A stretch of 39,835 nt of DNA. Source: Gemmatimonadota bacterium. Its GTDB lineage: Bacteria > Gemmatimonadota > Gemmatimonadetes > Gemmatimonadales > Gemmatimonadaceae. Positions 1 through 10,782 of this stretch are shown here, in pieces. The stretch lies in the NCBI GenBank assembly GCA_003221805.1, contig QHUA01000138.1, positions 1 to 39,835 of the forward strand. The letters are read 5' to 3'. Each line of letters starts with the position of its first letter. Position 1 is the first letter of the stretch. The position numbers and the translations under genes are program-made. The notes under the pieces are model-generated. The model was not told the DNA's origin, searched no databases, and was given only the letters and a program-made list of their open reading frames with translations.

Positions 1-13
1 AAACGCTGCGCCG

Positions 14-34
14 CGTCAGTCTGAGGGACTGACG
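14..34 (-). terminator. Hairpin directly after rpoN
   Basis: A perfect 8-bp inverted repeat (CGTCAGTC / GACTGACG, 5-nt loop) begins at the base after the rpoN stop codon. On the minus strand it is followed by a GC-rich stretch ending in GTTT, not a proper U-run. It could be a weak intrinsic terminator, an attenuator before the next gene, or an mRNA 3' end stabiliser. In E. coli the genes after rpoN are hpf and ptsN; whether they follow here lies outside the window. Confidence 0.45.
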
Positions 35-1504
35 TCATACCCGCTTACGCATCCTCGCCGAGAGTACGCCCAGCTGGTCTCGATATTTCGCGACGGTGCG
101 TCGAGCGATCTGAACTCCGCTTTCGCGGAGAATGTTGACGATCGCCTGATCGGTGAGCGGATGCTTCGGATCCTCATCCTGAACCAGTTTCTGCAGCTGG
201 GCCTTGATACCGCGCGCCGAGACGTCCTCGCCGTCCGACGTAGCGAGGCCGGAGGAAAAAAAGAACTTGAGTGGGAGCACGCCGCGGGGGGTTTGCACGA
301 ACTTTTCGTTGGTGACTCGGCTCACTGTCGACTCGTGCATGTTGATGACTTCGGCGACTTCGCGGAGGGTGAGAGGCTTGAGGTGTTGAATGCCTTTCTC
401 GAAGAAGTCCCGTTGTCGCTCGACGATGTAGTTCATGACCTTGAGCATCGTCTGTCGTCGCTGCTCGATGGCCTGAATCATCCAGTTGGCGGAATTCAGC
501 TTGTTGGAGATGAACTCCTTGTTCTCGCCATCGAACTTTTTCTTGTCGCGCGCGATCTCCTGGTAGGCTCGGCTAAGCTTGAGGCGGGGGAGATTGGCGT
601 CGTTGAGGAAGACGTGATACCGGTCGTCGATCTTCTCGACGATCAGGTCCGGGATGATGTAGTTGTCGTCGCGTGAGCCGTACTGCAGGCCGGGCTTTGG
701 ATCCAGCTTGGCGATTTCGTCGGCGGCTTTCTGGACGTCAGTAGCGCTGATCCCGAAGCGTTTGGAGATCTCGCTCCATCGATGGTTGATCAGCTCCTCG
801 AAGCAGTCCCTGACGAGCCGATAAGGTACAGACTGCTCGAGTCCGGATTCCTTCAGCTGGAGTAACAGACATTCGCGCAGGTCGCGCGCTCCGACGCCGG
901 GTGGATCCAGACTCTGAACCGTCGCCATCATCTTGTTGCCTTCTTCGATCGTGTAGAGCGGAAGATCCTCCGCGCCGCGACCGGAATCGTCGGCGGCCTT
1001 CGTCACGACGTCGTTGAGCGTGCGGACGATATCCTCAACTCCACAGGCGAGATAGCCGTCGTCGTTAACGTTGCCTATGAACTCGTCGGCGAGCAGAGTT
1101 TCGCGCGGCGTCAACTCGAGAAGACTAACCTGGTCGCGTAGATGATCGCTCAGGTCGCGCGATGCTACAGTGACCGGCTCGAAGTATTCGCGCTCCTCGT
1201 GCTCCTCGCGACGGCCGCCGGCGGTGTCGAAGCCATCCAGCAGAATCTCTTCCCAATCGATCTCGCCGGCGCGCTCGTCCTCGGCTTCTGCCTGCGCCTG
1301 CTCTTCGACCTCTGTCTCCTGCTCGTCTTCTTCCTCCTCCTCGGCCTCGACCAGATCGAGGAAAGGATTGTTGAGCAGCTCCTGCTTCAGATGCTGCTGC
1401 AAGTCGAGCAGGGGCATGTAGAGAAGGTCCATCGCCTGGTAAAGGCGCGGATTGATCTTCAGCTCCTGCCGGAGCTGGGTCGACTGATTAAGGCCGGGCT
1501 TCAA
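35..1504 (-). CDS. rpoN: RNA polymerase sigma-54 factor RpoN
   Basis: Alternative sigma factor that recognises -24/-12 promoters and needs an AAA+ activator to open the complex. The 489-residue length is normal for the family. Region I is the N-terminal Q/L-rich activator-interaction segment (about 1-48, [19 protein letters not shown]). Region II is very acidic (about 53-78). The core-binding domain follows, then a helix-turn-helix ([20 protein letters not shown]) and a C-terminal RpoN box ([14 protein letters not shown]). The start codon is TTG and overlaps the lptB stop as TTGA. I keep this start because region I would be lost with the next ATG at residue 25. It is the last gene of the kdsB-to-rpoN operon, the same lptA-lptB-rpoN order known from Proteobacteria. 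Expression is probably translationally coupled to lptB. Confidence 0.96.
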   Translation of the reverse strand: MKPGLNQSTQLRQELKINPRLYQAMDLLYMPLLDLQQHLKQELLNNPFLDLVEAEEEEEDEQETEVEEQAQAEAEDERAGEIDWEEILLDGFDTAGGRREEHEEREYFEPVTVASRDLSDHLRDQVSLLELTPRETLLADEFIGNVNDDGYLACGVEDIVRTLNDVVTKAADDSGRGAEDLPLYTIEEGNKMMATVQSLDPPGVGARDLRECLLLQLKESGLEQSVPYRLVRDCFEELINHRWSEISKRFGISATDVQKAADEIAKLDPKPGLQYGSRDDNYIIPDLIVEKIDDRYHVFLNDANLPRLKLSRAYQEIARDKKKFDGENKEFISNKLNSANWMIQAIEQRRQTMLKVMNYIVERQRDFFEKGIQHLKPLTLREVAEVINMHESTVSRVTNEKFVQTPRGVLPLKFFFSSGLATSDGEDVSARGIKAQLQKLVQDEDPKHPLTDQAIVNILRESGVQIARRTVAKYRDQLGVLSARMRKRV

Positions 1505-2730
1505 GACGCGAGTTCCTCGTCTCTCGTGCGAGAGAGCCTTTCGCGAAGCCGTGCGGCGAGTGTCGGACCGAGATAAATGTCAGCCACCGTGTCATCGAAA
1601 ACGAGTTCCCGTACAGTGCCAGAAGCCTTCATCTGTCCATCATACATAATGTAAGCGCGATCGACGATGTCGAGTGTCTGCTCGACGTTATGGTCGCTAA
1701 TGAGGACGCCAATGCCCCTATGGCGCAGTCCGGCCACGATCGTCTGGATGTCGTGGACGGCTATCGGATCAACTCCAGCGAAGGGCTCGTCGAGCATCAT
1801 GAATTTGGGATCTGTGACCAGAGCTCGGGTTATTTCGAGTCTCCGACGTTCGCCGCCCGAGAGCGCATACGCCTTGCTCTTGCGAAGCCTCTTGATGCTC
1901 AGCTCGTCGAGCAGCTTTTCCAGTCGCTGCGACCTCTCGTCGGACGAGAGCGGCAGCGTCTCGAGAATGGCGAGGATGTTGTCCTCGACCGACAGCTTTC
2001 GAAAGATGGAAGGCTCCTGAGAAAGATAACCAATCCCACGACGGGCCCGTTCGTACATGGGCAGTTTCGTGATGTCCTCTCCATCGACCAGGATTCGCCC
2101 GGTCAGAGGTTCAATCAGGCCGACGATCATGTAGAAAGTGGTGGTTTTCCCTGCCCCGTTCGGCCCGAGTAATCCAACGATCTCCCCTTGCTGAAGTTTG
2201 ACGGCAACATCGTTAACTACTTTGCGACCCCGGTAAATCTTGGTGAGGCCTTGGGCTTCGAGTACGCTCCCACCAACTAGCGTCGGCCGCGGCGGCGTCG
2301 AGAGCGCAAGACGAGAGTGCTCGCCCGTCTCCCGCATCGCTTCCGCGAACTCGGCCCGCCGGGGTGCTATCTGGTGCCAGAGCGGCGGAGCTACTCGCAC
2401 CGTCGCGGAATCACGGTGCAGGTCGCCGTCCAAGGGAAGAATCACGCCACTCTCGGCGAGGCGCGGCAGAATGGAAGTCGCCAGGTAACCGCGGACTTCG
2501 TCCTGGCCGAGCCTCCCTGCCTCGCGCTCGGCGTCAACTCCTCCCTTGACTCGGAGAGCACGGAGATAGTCTTCCCGATAGTTGGCGGCAACGTCACGGA
2601 TTTTGGCTATGCCCTCGTCGTCAGCCGCCCGCACGATGGCGTGGAGCGCGAAGCCATCTACGAGGTCTTTCTGCGAACCGCTCCCGATTAGCGAGCGAAC
2701 GCTGTCGGGAAGCTTGTCGTCGTCGCTCAT
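1501..2730 (-). CDS. lptB: LPS export ABC ATPase LptB with an extra N-terminal domain
   Basis: Cytoplasmic ATPase of the LptB2FGC transporter that extracts LPS from the inner membrane. The ATPase domain starts near residue 157. It has Walker [10 protein letters not shown] (189-197), a Q-loop at SQEP (about 237), signature LSGGERRR (290-297), Walker B MMLDEP (311-316) and H-loop SDHN (H347). The protein is 409 residues, whereas typical LptB is about 240. The surplus is a helical-looking, charged N-terminal segment of about 155 residues that I do not recognise, plus a tail of about 20 residues rich in Arg and Glu. The start is supported by an ATGA overlap with lptA, and the end overlaps the rpoN start. 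No ATPase motif is missing, so the enzyme should be active. Confidence 0.93.
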   Translation of the reverse strand: MSDDDKLPDSVRSLIGSGSQKDLVDGFALHAIVRAADDEGIAKIRDVAANYREDYLRALRVKGGVDAEREAGRLGQDEVRGYLATSILPRLAESGVILPLDGDLHRDSATVRVAPPLWHQIAPRRAEFAEAMRETGEHSRLALSTPPRPTLVGGSVLEAQGLTKIYRGRKVVNDVAVKLQQGEIVGLLGPNGAGKTTTFYMIVGLIEPLTGRILVDGEDITKLPMYERARRGIGYLSQEPSIFRKLSVEDNILAILETLPLSSDERSQRLEKLLDELSIKRLRKSKAYALSGGERRRLEITRALVTDPKFMMLDEPFAGVDPIAVHDIQTIVAGLRHRGIGVLISDHNVEQTLDIVDRAYIMYDGQMKASGTVRELVFDDTVADIYLGPTLAARLRERLSRTRDEELAS

Positions 2731-4091
2731 CGTCGGATCGGCGGCTTGGCGGGTGGCTTGGCAGGAGCCTTCGGCTGCGTCTGGGGCGTGGTCGCCTTCT
2801 CAGGTGTCGACGATGCCGTCACCGGCTCGATCATGACTCCAGTCGCCTTGTCAGTGACGGTGACTGTCGCGACCTTCCGATCTTCGAACAGAATGTCGAT
2901 GATTCGTCCGCGCACGTAGTTCACCGATGGCTCGTCGGGCGGGCCCTTCGAGCTCTTCATCTGATAGAATGATCTGGCATTTCCTTCGGCGACTATCTCC
3001 CTGACTTTTGGTTTGCTGGTCGTATCAGCCGTAGCGACTGAATCAAAATAGGCGACGATTGTATCGCCGCTCATCCAATCTCTCTGCTTCGAGACGACTC
3101 CGGAATCAGGATTGCTTTCCGCGTAGGCGTTCCGCAACGCACGAACTTCTCGGACGCGCTGTGCCGGCATTATGGCGTCGATGGAATCGGCGAGTATTTC
3201 ACGATCGGGTGAGACAGCTCGAGCCCTTCCTTTTCCCCACGCCATCGACCGTTGCAGAAGATTGTTCTCCATCCGCAGGTCGATCGAATCGGAGACGAGC
3301 TCGAGGTCCTGGCTAAGGGCGTGCCCTTTCGGTGTCGCAACGACGCGCTCGACCTGCTTGTTCCGAGAGAATACGTCGATCACTCCACCAGTGAGAGTGA
3401 AAGTTCGACTGCCCTTCCCTTGCACTGAGGGCTCGCGCATCAATCGCGCGAAGTCACGCCCGCTGTCCATGAAAGCCGAGTCGCCGGTGGCGAGTAAGTC
3501 CGGACGCGTAATCTCGACGCGACCCGATGCGTAGACGAGGCTGTCGCCTTCCATGTTGATCTGATTGGCGACGACGTTCGCGGTGTCGGGGGGCTTGCCG
3601 CGTCCACTGGTGTCCTTCTGCACCAGCGTCACGTGCGGGCGGCCCGGCGCGAACAGTCGGGCGAGTGGACGCTCGGGGGTGCTGCGATAATAATCGGCAA
3701 CCGGTCCGCGCAGGACGTTTCCGTTCGAAAGATTGGCGACGACATCCCCTTCTGCGTGAAGGTGGTTGTCACCCTGGTAGTAGGTCATCGTTTGTGAGGT
3801 GACAACCGCTCGCGGCTCCGTGTAGTGAACGTTACCAACGAGGAAAAGCCGACCCTCCGACTCGAAGTATTGGGCGCTGTCCGCGAGAAGCGTGTTGCCC
3901 TGGCCGATGCAGTGCGCTACTACTCCGCGGCCAAGGTAGATGGTGCGCTTGCCGGTGGTGTCGGTGGCGACCGTGGCTGTGGTCCCAGTCCCGCCTGGGA
4001 GCTGGAGGTCACAACTCCGCGGAACATCCTGTGCGCGAGCGCTAGCGGTGGCGGTCAAAAGCAAAAGACCGAGGGATACGCGGCGGTCCAC
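2727..4091 (-). CDS. lptA: LptA/OstA-like periplasmic LPS transport protein, enlarged
   Basis: Periplasmic bridge protein that carries LPS between the inner-membrane LptC and the outer-membrane LptD. A signal peptide ends near ARAQ|D (residue 21). The body shows repeated OstA-type strands (for example [20 protein letters not shown], then [20 protein letters not shown]), where phrases about colour-less turns such as GRVEI, GDSAF and GNARS recur. At 454 residues it is more than twice E. coli LptA (about 185), so it probably contains two to three OstA units. The last 35 residues are a Pro/Lys/Thr tail with a [11 protein letters not shown] repeat. Translation starts at GTG five bases after the lptC stop with no strong ribosome site, which suggests coupling. 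Position between lptC and lptB supports the assignment. The expanded architecture resembles the larger OstA-like proteins of non-proteobacteria. Confidence 0.85.
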   Translation of the reverse strand: MDRRVSLGLLLLTATASARAQDVPRSCDLQLPGGTGTTATVATDTTGKRTIYLGRGVVAHCIGQGNTLLADSAQYFESEGRLFLVGNVHYTEPRAVVTSQTMTYYQGDNHLHAEGDVVANLSNGNVLRGPVADYYRSTPERPLARLFAPGRPHVTLVQKDTSGRGKPPDTANVVANQINMEGDSLVYASGRVEITRPDLLATGDSAFMDSGRDFARLMREPSVQGKGSRTFTLTGGVIDVFSRNKQVERVVATPKGHALSQDLELVSDSIDLRMENNLLQRSMAWGKGRARAVSPDREILADSIDAIMPAQRVREVRALRNAYAESNPDSGVVSKQRDWMSGDTIVAYFDSVATADTTSKPKVREIVAEGNARSFYQMKSSKGPPDEPSVNYVRGRIIDILFEDRKVATVTVTDKATGVMIEPVTASSTPEKATTPQTQPKAPAKPPAKPPIRR

Positions 4092-4096
4092 TGGAT

Positions 4097-4684
4097 TCAG
4101 CGCTTGGGAGCGGGAAGTGTGAGGGGCGCCGCTAGGGGAGTCGGTTCTGTAGAAACTCCTTTGGCGAAACCGCTAGCACCCTTCAGGATATGGATGTTCT
4201 TCATGTTGGGATCCGAGCGAAACCCTATCCCTTCCAGCCTTTTATTGGGCTCCGTCATTACGAACGCGCTATCGCTCGAGATCTCATTCCTCTGCTGATT
4301 GTAAAGCAACTCGGGAGTCGTAAGACGCCGACCGTCCTCTGACACCACGACTACGTTCTTCCGCGCGATCATGTTGTTGGTGCGGCTGTTGTAAGTTCCG
4401 TGGAGCGCTGTCAAAACAGCGTCCTTCGCACCAGTGGTGGTGAAAAAGGTTACGTTAGGCTTCTCGACTTCCACTCGCGTATTCTCGTCGAAGAAGTACG
4501 CGGTGTCCGCGATCATGTGAGCGCGCGCTACACCCTCATCGTTGAGAACGAACCTAGCGCCGTACATGACCTGGTCTGCGGATTCAGCGAGTGGCGAATG
4601 CGTCCCGAGCGGTGGCTGTTTTTTCGAGCTGCACGCGGATCCAGCAACGATGCAAAGGAGGGGAACCGCAACTGCGACACGCAT
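4097..4684 (-). CDS. lptC: LptC-family LPS export protein, probable lipoprotein
   Basis: Periplasmic component that hands LPS from LptB2FG to LptA. Family assignment rests on position between kdsD and lptA and on OstA/LptC-like strands such as ADTAYFFDENTRVEVEKPNVTFF and LTTPELLYNQQRNEISSD. The 195-residue length matches the family. The N terminus has a short hydrophobic stretch ending in AGSAC at residue 18, which looks like a lipobox. E. coli LptC is instead held by an uncleaved transmembrane helix. The start overlaps the kdsD stop as TGATG. The C-terminal end is a Pro/Leu-rich tail. The lipobox is imperfect (Gly at -3), so the lipoprotein claim is less sure than the family. Confidence 0.82.
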   Translation of the reverse strand: MRVAVAVPLLCIVAGSACSSKKQPPLGTHSPLAESADQVMYGARFVLNDEGVARAHMIADTAYFFDENTRVEVEKPNVTFFTTTGAKDAVLTALHGTYNSRTNNMIARKNVVVVSEDGRRLTTPELLYNQQRNEISSDSAFVMTEPNKRLEGIGFRSDPNMKNIHILKGASGFAKGVSTEPTPLAAPLTLPAPKR

Positions 4685-5649
4685 CAGACCACTCCGGCCC
4701 GCATTAAATCATGGAGATGGATCACACCGACGATCTGATCGTTCCCGTTGAGTACGGGCATCGCGATGATGCCGTGCGTCTCCATGCGGTAAACCACCGC
4801 GCTCCCGAGCTCGTCGGCTTGCGCTACCTTCGGCGTGCGATTCATGACTTTCGTCACCGAAATCGGAAAAACATTCTCCTCATGCTCCATCAGGCGCGAC
4901 AAATCGCCGGTCGTGATCACGCCAACCACTGCGCCCGTTTTGCCGGTCACGATCGCAATGCCCCGGCGCTCGGCCAGCTGAACGACCGCTTCGCGCATCG
5001 TCGCGGACTCAGGAAGAATTGGGATGCGGTCAGTCACCATCACGTCTGAAACTCTGGTAAGAAGTCGCTTGCCGATCGCGCCACCGGGATGCAGCCTGGC
5101 GAAGTCGTTGGCGTCGAAGCCCTTCTCCTCGAGCAGTGCGATCGCCAGCGCGTCGCCCAGCGCGAGCGCCACCGTGGTACTGGTGGTGGGAGCGAGATCG
5201 TGCGGACACGCCTCCTCCTTCACCCATGCGTCGAGCGTCACGTCGCTGTGCCTCGCCAGAGTCGAGTTGGCGTCGCTGGTCAGCGCAATTGTAGATACCC
5301 CCAGCCGCTTCAAATGGTCGAGCAGCGCCAGCAGCTCGTCTGACTCACCGCTTTTAGAGATGAGGATGGCGACGTCGTCCCGGTCCACGATTCCGAGATC
5401 ACCGTGGACACTGTCGGCCGGATGGAGAAAGGTCGCCGGTGTGCCGGTTGACGTAAGAGTTGCGGCAATCTTGCGTCCGACCAGCCCCGACTTCCCTGCC
5501 CCAGAGACGATGACACGTCCTTCGGAGCGCGCGATGCATTCGACGGCGCGCGCGAAGTCGTCGCCGATGCGACGCTCCGCCTCGCTGAGTGCCTCGGTCT
5601 CCATGCGTAAGACCCGCTTGCCGCGCTCGACAATGTCCTTATGGGTCAT
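4684..5649 (-). CDS. kdsD: Arabinose-5-phosphate isomerase KdsD (KpsF/GutQ family)
   Basis: Interconverts ribulose 5-phosphate and arabinose 5-phosphate, the first committed precursor step of Kdo. It has a SIS sugar-isomerase domain (VIVSGAGKSGLVGRKIAATL; ADSVHGDLG) followed by two CBS domains (about 200-321, VMVTDRIPILPESATMREAV and VMNRTPKVAQADELGSAVV). The ORF track extends the frame upstream to 5907, but the first 86 residues are Arg-rich and lie over kdsA in another frame. The true start is the ATG at 5649 (MTHKDIVERG), overlapping the kdsA stop as ATGA. This gives 321 residues, the usual length. It sits directly upstream of lptC, where E. coli has kdsC in between. Confidence 0.95.
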   Translation of the reverse strand: MTHKDIVERGKRVLRMETEALSEAERRIGDDFARAVECIARSEGRVIVSGAGKSGLVGRKIAATLTSTGTPATFLHPADSVHGDLGIVDRDDVAILISKSGESDELLALLDHLKRLGVSTIALTSDANSTLARHSDVTLDAWVKEEACPHDLAPTTSTTVALALGDALAIALLEEKGFDANDFARLHPGGAIGKRLLTRVSDVMVTDRIPILPESATMREAVVQLAERRGIAIVTGKTGAVVGVITTGDLSRLMEHEENVFPISVTKVMNRTPKVAQADELGSAVVYRMETHGIIAMPVLNGNDQIVGVIHLHDLMRAGVV

Positions 5650-6464
5650 GAATTGATACGAGCCCAGATATCGACAGCGCGGCCCATCAGAGCTCCGATC
5701 TCTGAAAGCGGCAGCATGTTGGGACCGTCGCTGGGCGCGCAGTCGGGGTCGGGGTGAGTCTCCAGGAAAAGTCCCTGGGCACCGGCAGCAATCGCCGACA
5801 AGGCCAGCACTGAAACGAATTCTCGCGCGCCTCCACTGGCGCCCTCGGGACCTTGTCCTGGCTTCTGCACGCTGTGCGTCGCGTCGAAGATCACCGGCGC
5901 ACCGCACGCATCGCGCAGCCGCGTGAAGGAGCGCATGTCGACGACCAGGTCACCATATCCGAAGAATGTCCCACGCTCGGTTACAGCGATGTCGCGGGAA
6001 CGGCCGTTCGAATTGGCACCGCCGCGAATTTTCTGCACGGCGCCGCGCATTCCTTCAGGCTGCAGCCACTGCCCTTTCTTGACGTTGACGGGCTTGCCTG
6101 TTGCACCCGCCGCTTCGAGGAGGTCGGTTTGACGACAGAGGAAGGCCGGGATCTGGAGAACATCGACCACGCTCGCCGCCGGCGCGCACTGATCGGGCGT
6201 GTGAACATCCGTCAACACGGGTAACCCGGTCGCCTTGCGAACACGCGCCAGCGCTTCCAGCCCTGCATCCAGTCCGGGGCCCCTCGCGGCACCGCGGTTG
6301 GATCTATTTGCCTTATCGAAGCTGGCTTTGTAGATGATGCCGCCCGGAATCTTTTCAGCCAGCTTGGCCAGCGTTTCGCCGACGCGCAGGTTGAGCTCGT
6401 CGCTCTCCAGTACGCATGGCCCGGCGATCAGGAAGAGTTTGTCTGCCGGAAAGAATTCCGCCAC
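5646..6464 (-). CDS. kdsA: 3-deoxy-8-phosphooctulonate (Kdo-8-P) synthase
   Basis: Condenses phosphoenolpyruvate with arabinose 5-phosphate to give Kdo 8-phosphate in the cytoplasm. The 272-residue TIM-barrel carries YKASFDKANRS, RGPGLDAGLE, DVHTPDQ, FLCRQTDL, NVKKGQW and FDATHSVQ. The N-terminal AGPCVLES has Cys at position 17, where the metal-dependent class (Aquifex type) has its ligand and the E. coli class has Asn. This enzyme is therefore likely metal-dependent. The start codon is GTG, one base after the pyrG stop. It is followed with a 4-bp overlap by kdsD, so the product and the precursor-forming isomerase are co-translated. Confidence 0.96.
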   Translation of the reverse strand: MAEFFPADKLFLIAGPCVLESDELNLRVGETLAKLAEKIPGGIIYKASFDKANRSNRGAARGPGLDAGLEALARVRKATGLPVLTDVHTPDQCAPAASVVDVLQIPAFLCRQTDLLEAAGATGKPVNVKKGQWLQPEGMRGAVQKIRGGANSNGRSRDIAVTERGTFFGYGDLVVDMRSFTRLRDACGAPVIFDATHSVQKPGQGPEGASGGAREFVSVLALSAIAAGAQGLFLETHPDPDCAPSDGPNMLPLSEIGALMGRAVDIWARINS

Positions 6465-6465
6465 G

Positions 6466-8896
<2,431 letters not shown>

Positions 8897-8942
8897 TTAC
8901 CCACCTGTTTTCGCGCGACACGATGCAAAAGTCACGCTCAGT

Positions 8943-8971
8943 AATATACCCACGGTGGATAGACGGAGCAA
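8943..8971 (-). promoter_or_regulatory. Probable sigma-70-type promoter for kdsB-rpoN operon
   Basis: In the 87-bp gap before kdsB the minus strand reads TTGCTC, 17 bases, TATATT. The -10 box matches 5 of 6 consensus bases, the -35 box 3 of 6, and the spacing is ideal. It lies about 45-75 bp before the start codon and just past the stop of the preceding barrel gene. The consensus is that of generic group 1 sigma factors; use in this organism is inferred. Confidence 0.5.
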
Positions 8972-8983
8972 ACTGAATTCAGA

Positions 8984-10192
8984 TCAGGGCGAAATCGACA
9001 CTCCGAATGAGAAAGTGTGCTTTCGCGAGAATGGCGAGCGATTGCTCGCCGGATCGATGCTGTAGTCCACGCGGAACAAGCTCACTCCGACGCCAATGCC
9101 CAGGTTCTGAATGAGACTCGGGATTCGATCGACGCCAGCATTACCGGCGGCGTACCTGAGCGCGACGAACGGATTGCCGAAGTACGGCAACTGAATCTGG
9201 TCGATCGGAATGACGTAATCGCCGGAAAGAAAGAGGAGGTGATCACCACCCAACGCGAGAAGATTGACGGTGGCGAGCGTACTCGAGCCGCCCAGATAGG
9301 CAAAGCGTTGCGCCGGCGATGGACCGCTGCCCGTGAGAACAGTGTGCCCCTTGAACGTGAAAGTCTGGCTGCCAAACGTGGGGAACGTCAATTTCCCATC
9401 CAGCGTCGCCTGCGTGAAGTTACCGAGCGGCGGGCAAACAAGGACTCCCGGGCAAAAAGGCTTGGCCGAGACGCGGAGCGATTGTTCCACCGTTGCATCC
9501 ACCTTCGCTTCCAGACCGCCGCTTACGACCTGCAGTCCCGTTCCGCCGAGTATCGAGGTGATGCTGCCCTTGGCGACCGGGGGATTTGGCCGGCGCATTT
9601 TGAGGTTGCCTTTGCGACCAAAAAAACTCCACGGCGACTTCGGTGGTGCCAGCGAGCCCGTTGACCAGTCGCGCTCGAGATTGCCGGCGATGAAGGGCGT
9701 AACAGTGGTCGAAGTGCCCGTAATCGTGGTGGCGAAGCGAACGTTGGCGCGATCGCCACGGTAGTAGTTGCGGGCGTCACTGCCCACGAACAGCGCCGCT
9801 GCGGAGTTGGTGAGATCGTCGCGCATCCACGCGTCGTTGGTGAACGTGCCTCGACCGAGAAAAATCTTGATCTCATTCGTGTCGCCCGGACGGATAACTC
9901 CTTCGAGCGACGGATCCCACTTGCCGAGGTTGGATCGATAGGTGACGAGCCCATCGATGTCGAAGTGTCCGTCGCTCGTCTCCAGCTTGGGGCCCCATGG
10001 CAGCGCCAGACCGTTCACTCGATCGTAGGTTGGTATCCGCAAGCCAATTCCGAATGGCAGTGAAATCGGTGACTCGTGATAGTCGACGTAGGCCGTGTCA
10101 ACACGTGCGGCAGCAGTGGCATCCTGAGCGCGCAAAGAGGAGGAATAGCCAATCAGGGCGATGCCGAGCGCAGCCAGCGTTAATGCCTTCAT
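8984..10192 (-). CDS. Outer-membrane beta-barrel protein, uncharacterised
   Basis: I do not recognise a specific family. A signal peptide (MKALTLAALGIALIGYSSSLRAQ|D, cleavage near residue 23) is followed by about 380 residues of alternating polar/hydrophobic strands with Gly, Asn and aromatic turns, typical of an outer-membrane barrel. The C-terminal stretch (LLFLSGDYVIPI, ALRYAAG, IQNLGIGVGVSLFRVDYSIDP, KHTFSFGVSISP) recalls the last strands of Omp85/surface-antigen barrels, though no POTRA domains are present. A pair of cysteines (FCPGVLVCPP) could form a loop disulphide. It does not end in the classical terminal aromatic residue. The gene overlaps trpG by 4 bp (ATGA), an odd partner for a cell-surface protein, and is last before the kdsB promoter. 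It could be a porin-like or assembly protein. Confidence 0.7.
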   Translation of the reverse strand: MKALTLAALGIALIGYSSSLRAQDATAAARVDTAYVDYHESPISLPFGIGLRIPTYDRVNGLALPWGPKLETSDGHFDIDGLVTYRSNLGKWDPSLEGVIRPGDTNEIKIFLGRGTFTNDAWMRDDLTNSAAALFVGSDARNYYRGDRANVRFATTITGTSTTVTPFIAGNLERDWSTGSLAPPKSPWSFFGRKGNLKMRRPNPPVAKGSITSILGGTGLQVVSGGLEAKVDATVEQSLRVSAKPFCPGVLVCPPLGNFTQATLDGKLTFPTFGSQTFTFKGHTVLTGSGPSPAQRFAYLGGSSTLATVNLLALGGDHLLFLSGDYVIPIDQIQLPYFGNPFVALRYAAGNAGVDRIPSLIQNLGIGVGVSLFRVDYSIDPASNRSPFSRKHTFSFGVSISP

Positions 10193-10764
10193 CGTCCAAT
10201 CGTAAGAAAGTTTCTAAGGATCTCCTTACCGTTCTCCGTAAGGATTGATTCGGGGTGGAATTGCACACCCCATACCGGATGCGCACGGTGCTTGACCGCA
10301 TGAATCTCGGTGGGGTCGTCCCTGGCGCGCGCAATGACCTCGAGCTCTTCCGGCAGCGAGTCCGATTCGACCACCAGTGAGTGATAGCGCATGACCTCGA
10401 GCGGACTCGGAACGTTGGCGAAGATGCCCTTGCCGTCGTGCGTGATGCGCGAAGTCTTGCCGTGCATCAGGGTGCGTGCGCGTACGACCTTCCCACCGTA
10501 GGCTTCACCAATTGCCTGGTGTCCGAGACACACGCCAAGGATCGGAATCGTCTTGCCCCAGCGTTTGATCGCCGCGACGCTGATTCCGGCTTCCGACGGT
10601 GTGCATGGGCCGGGCGAAATCACCATTCGCTTGACGCCCATCGCCCCGATTTCGTCCACGCCGATTTCGTCGTTGCGTCGAACGACCGGCTTCTCACCAA
10701 GCTCGCCGAGGTACTGGACGAGGTTGTAGGTGAACGAGTCGTAATTATCGAGGACGAGCAGCAT
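10189..10764 (-). CDS. trpG: Anthranilate/aminodeoxychorismate synthase glutaminase subunit (TrpG/PabA)
   Basis: Class I glutamine amidotransferase that supplies ammonia to the chorismate-using partner TrpE or PabB. It begins LVLDNYDSFTYNLVQYLGELG, has the oxyanion segment SPGPCTPSEAG, the nucleophile Cys79 in GVCLGHQAIGEAYGG, and the His170/Glu172 pair in GVQFHPES. Length 191 residues is usual. No partner synthase subunit is in the window, so TrpG and PabA (folate) roles cannot be separated; many bacteria use one protein for both. It follows xerD by 18 bp and overlaps the barrel-protein gene. Confidence 0.93.
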   Translation of the reverse strand: MLLVLDNYDSFTYNLVQYLGELGEKPVVRRNDEIGVDEIGAMGVKRMVISPGPCTPSEAGISVAAIKRWGKTIPILGVCLGHQAIGEAYGGKVVRARTLMHGKTSRITHDGKGIFANVPSPLEVMRYHSLVVESDSLPEELEVIARARDDPTEIHAVKHRAHPVWGVQFHPESILTENGKEILRNFLTIGR

Positions 10765-10782
10765 CGCGAATACTAGTCGCTG

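Noticed and set aside
1274-1348. Glu-rich codon run in rpoN as a microsatellite
   Set aside because: Acidic region II is a normal feature of sigma-54 and the codons are mixed.
5650-5907. N-terminal extension of the kdsD ORF
   Set aside because: Arg-rich read-through in another frame of kdsA; the ATG at 5649 overlaps the kdsA stop and matches the family length.
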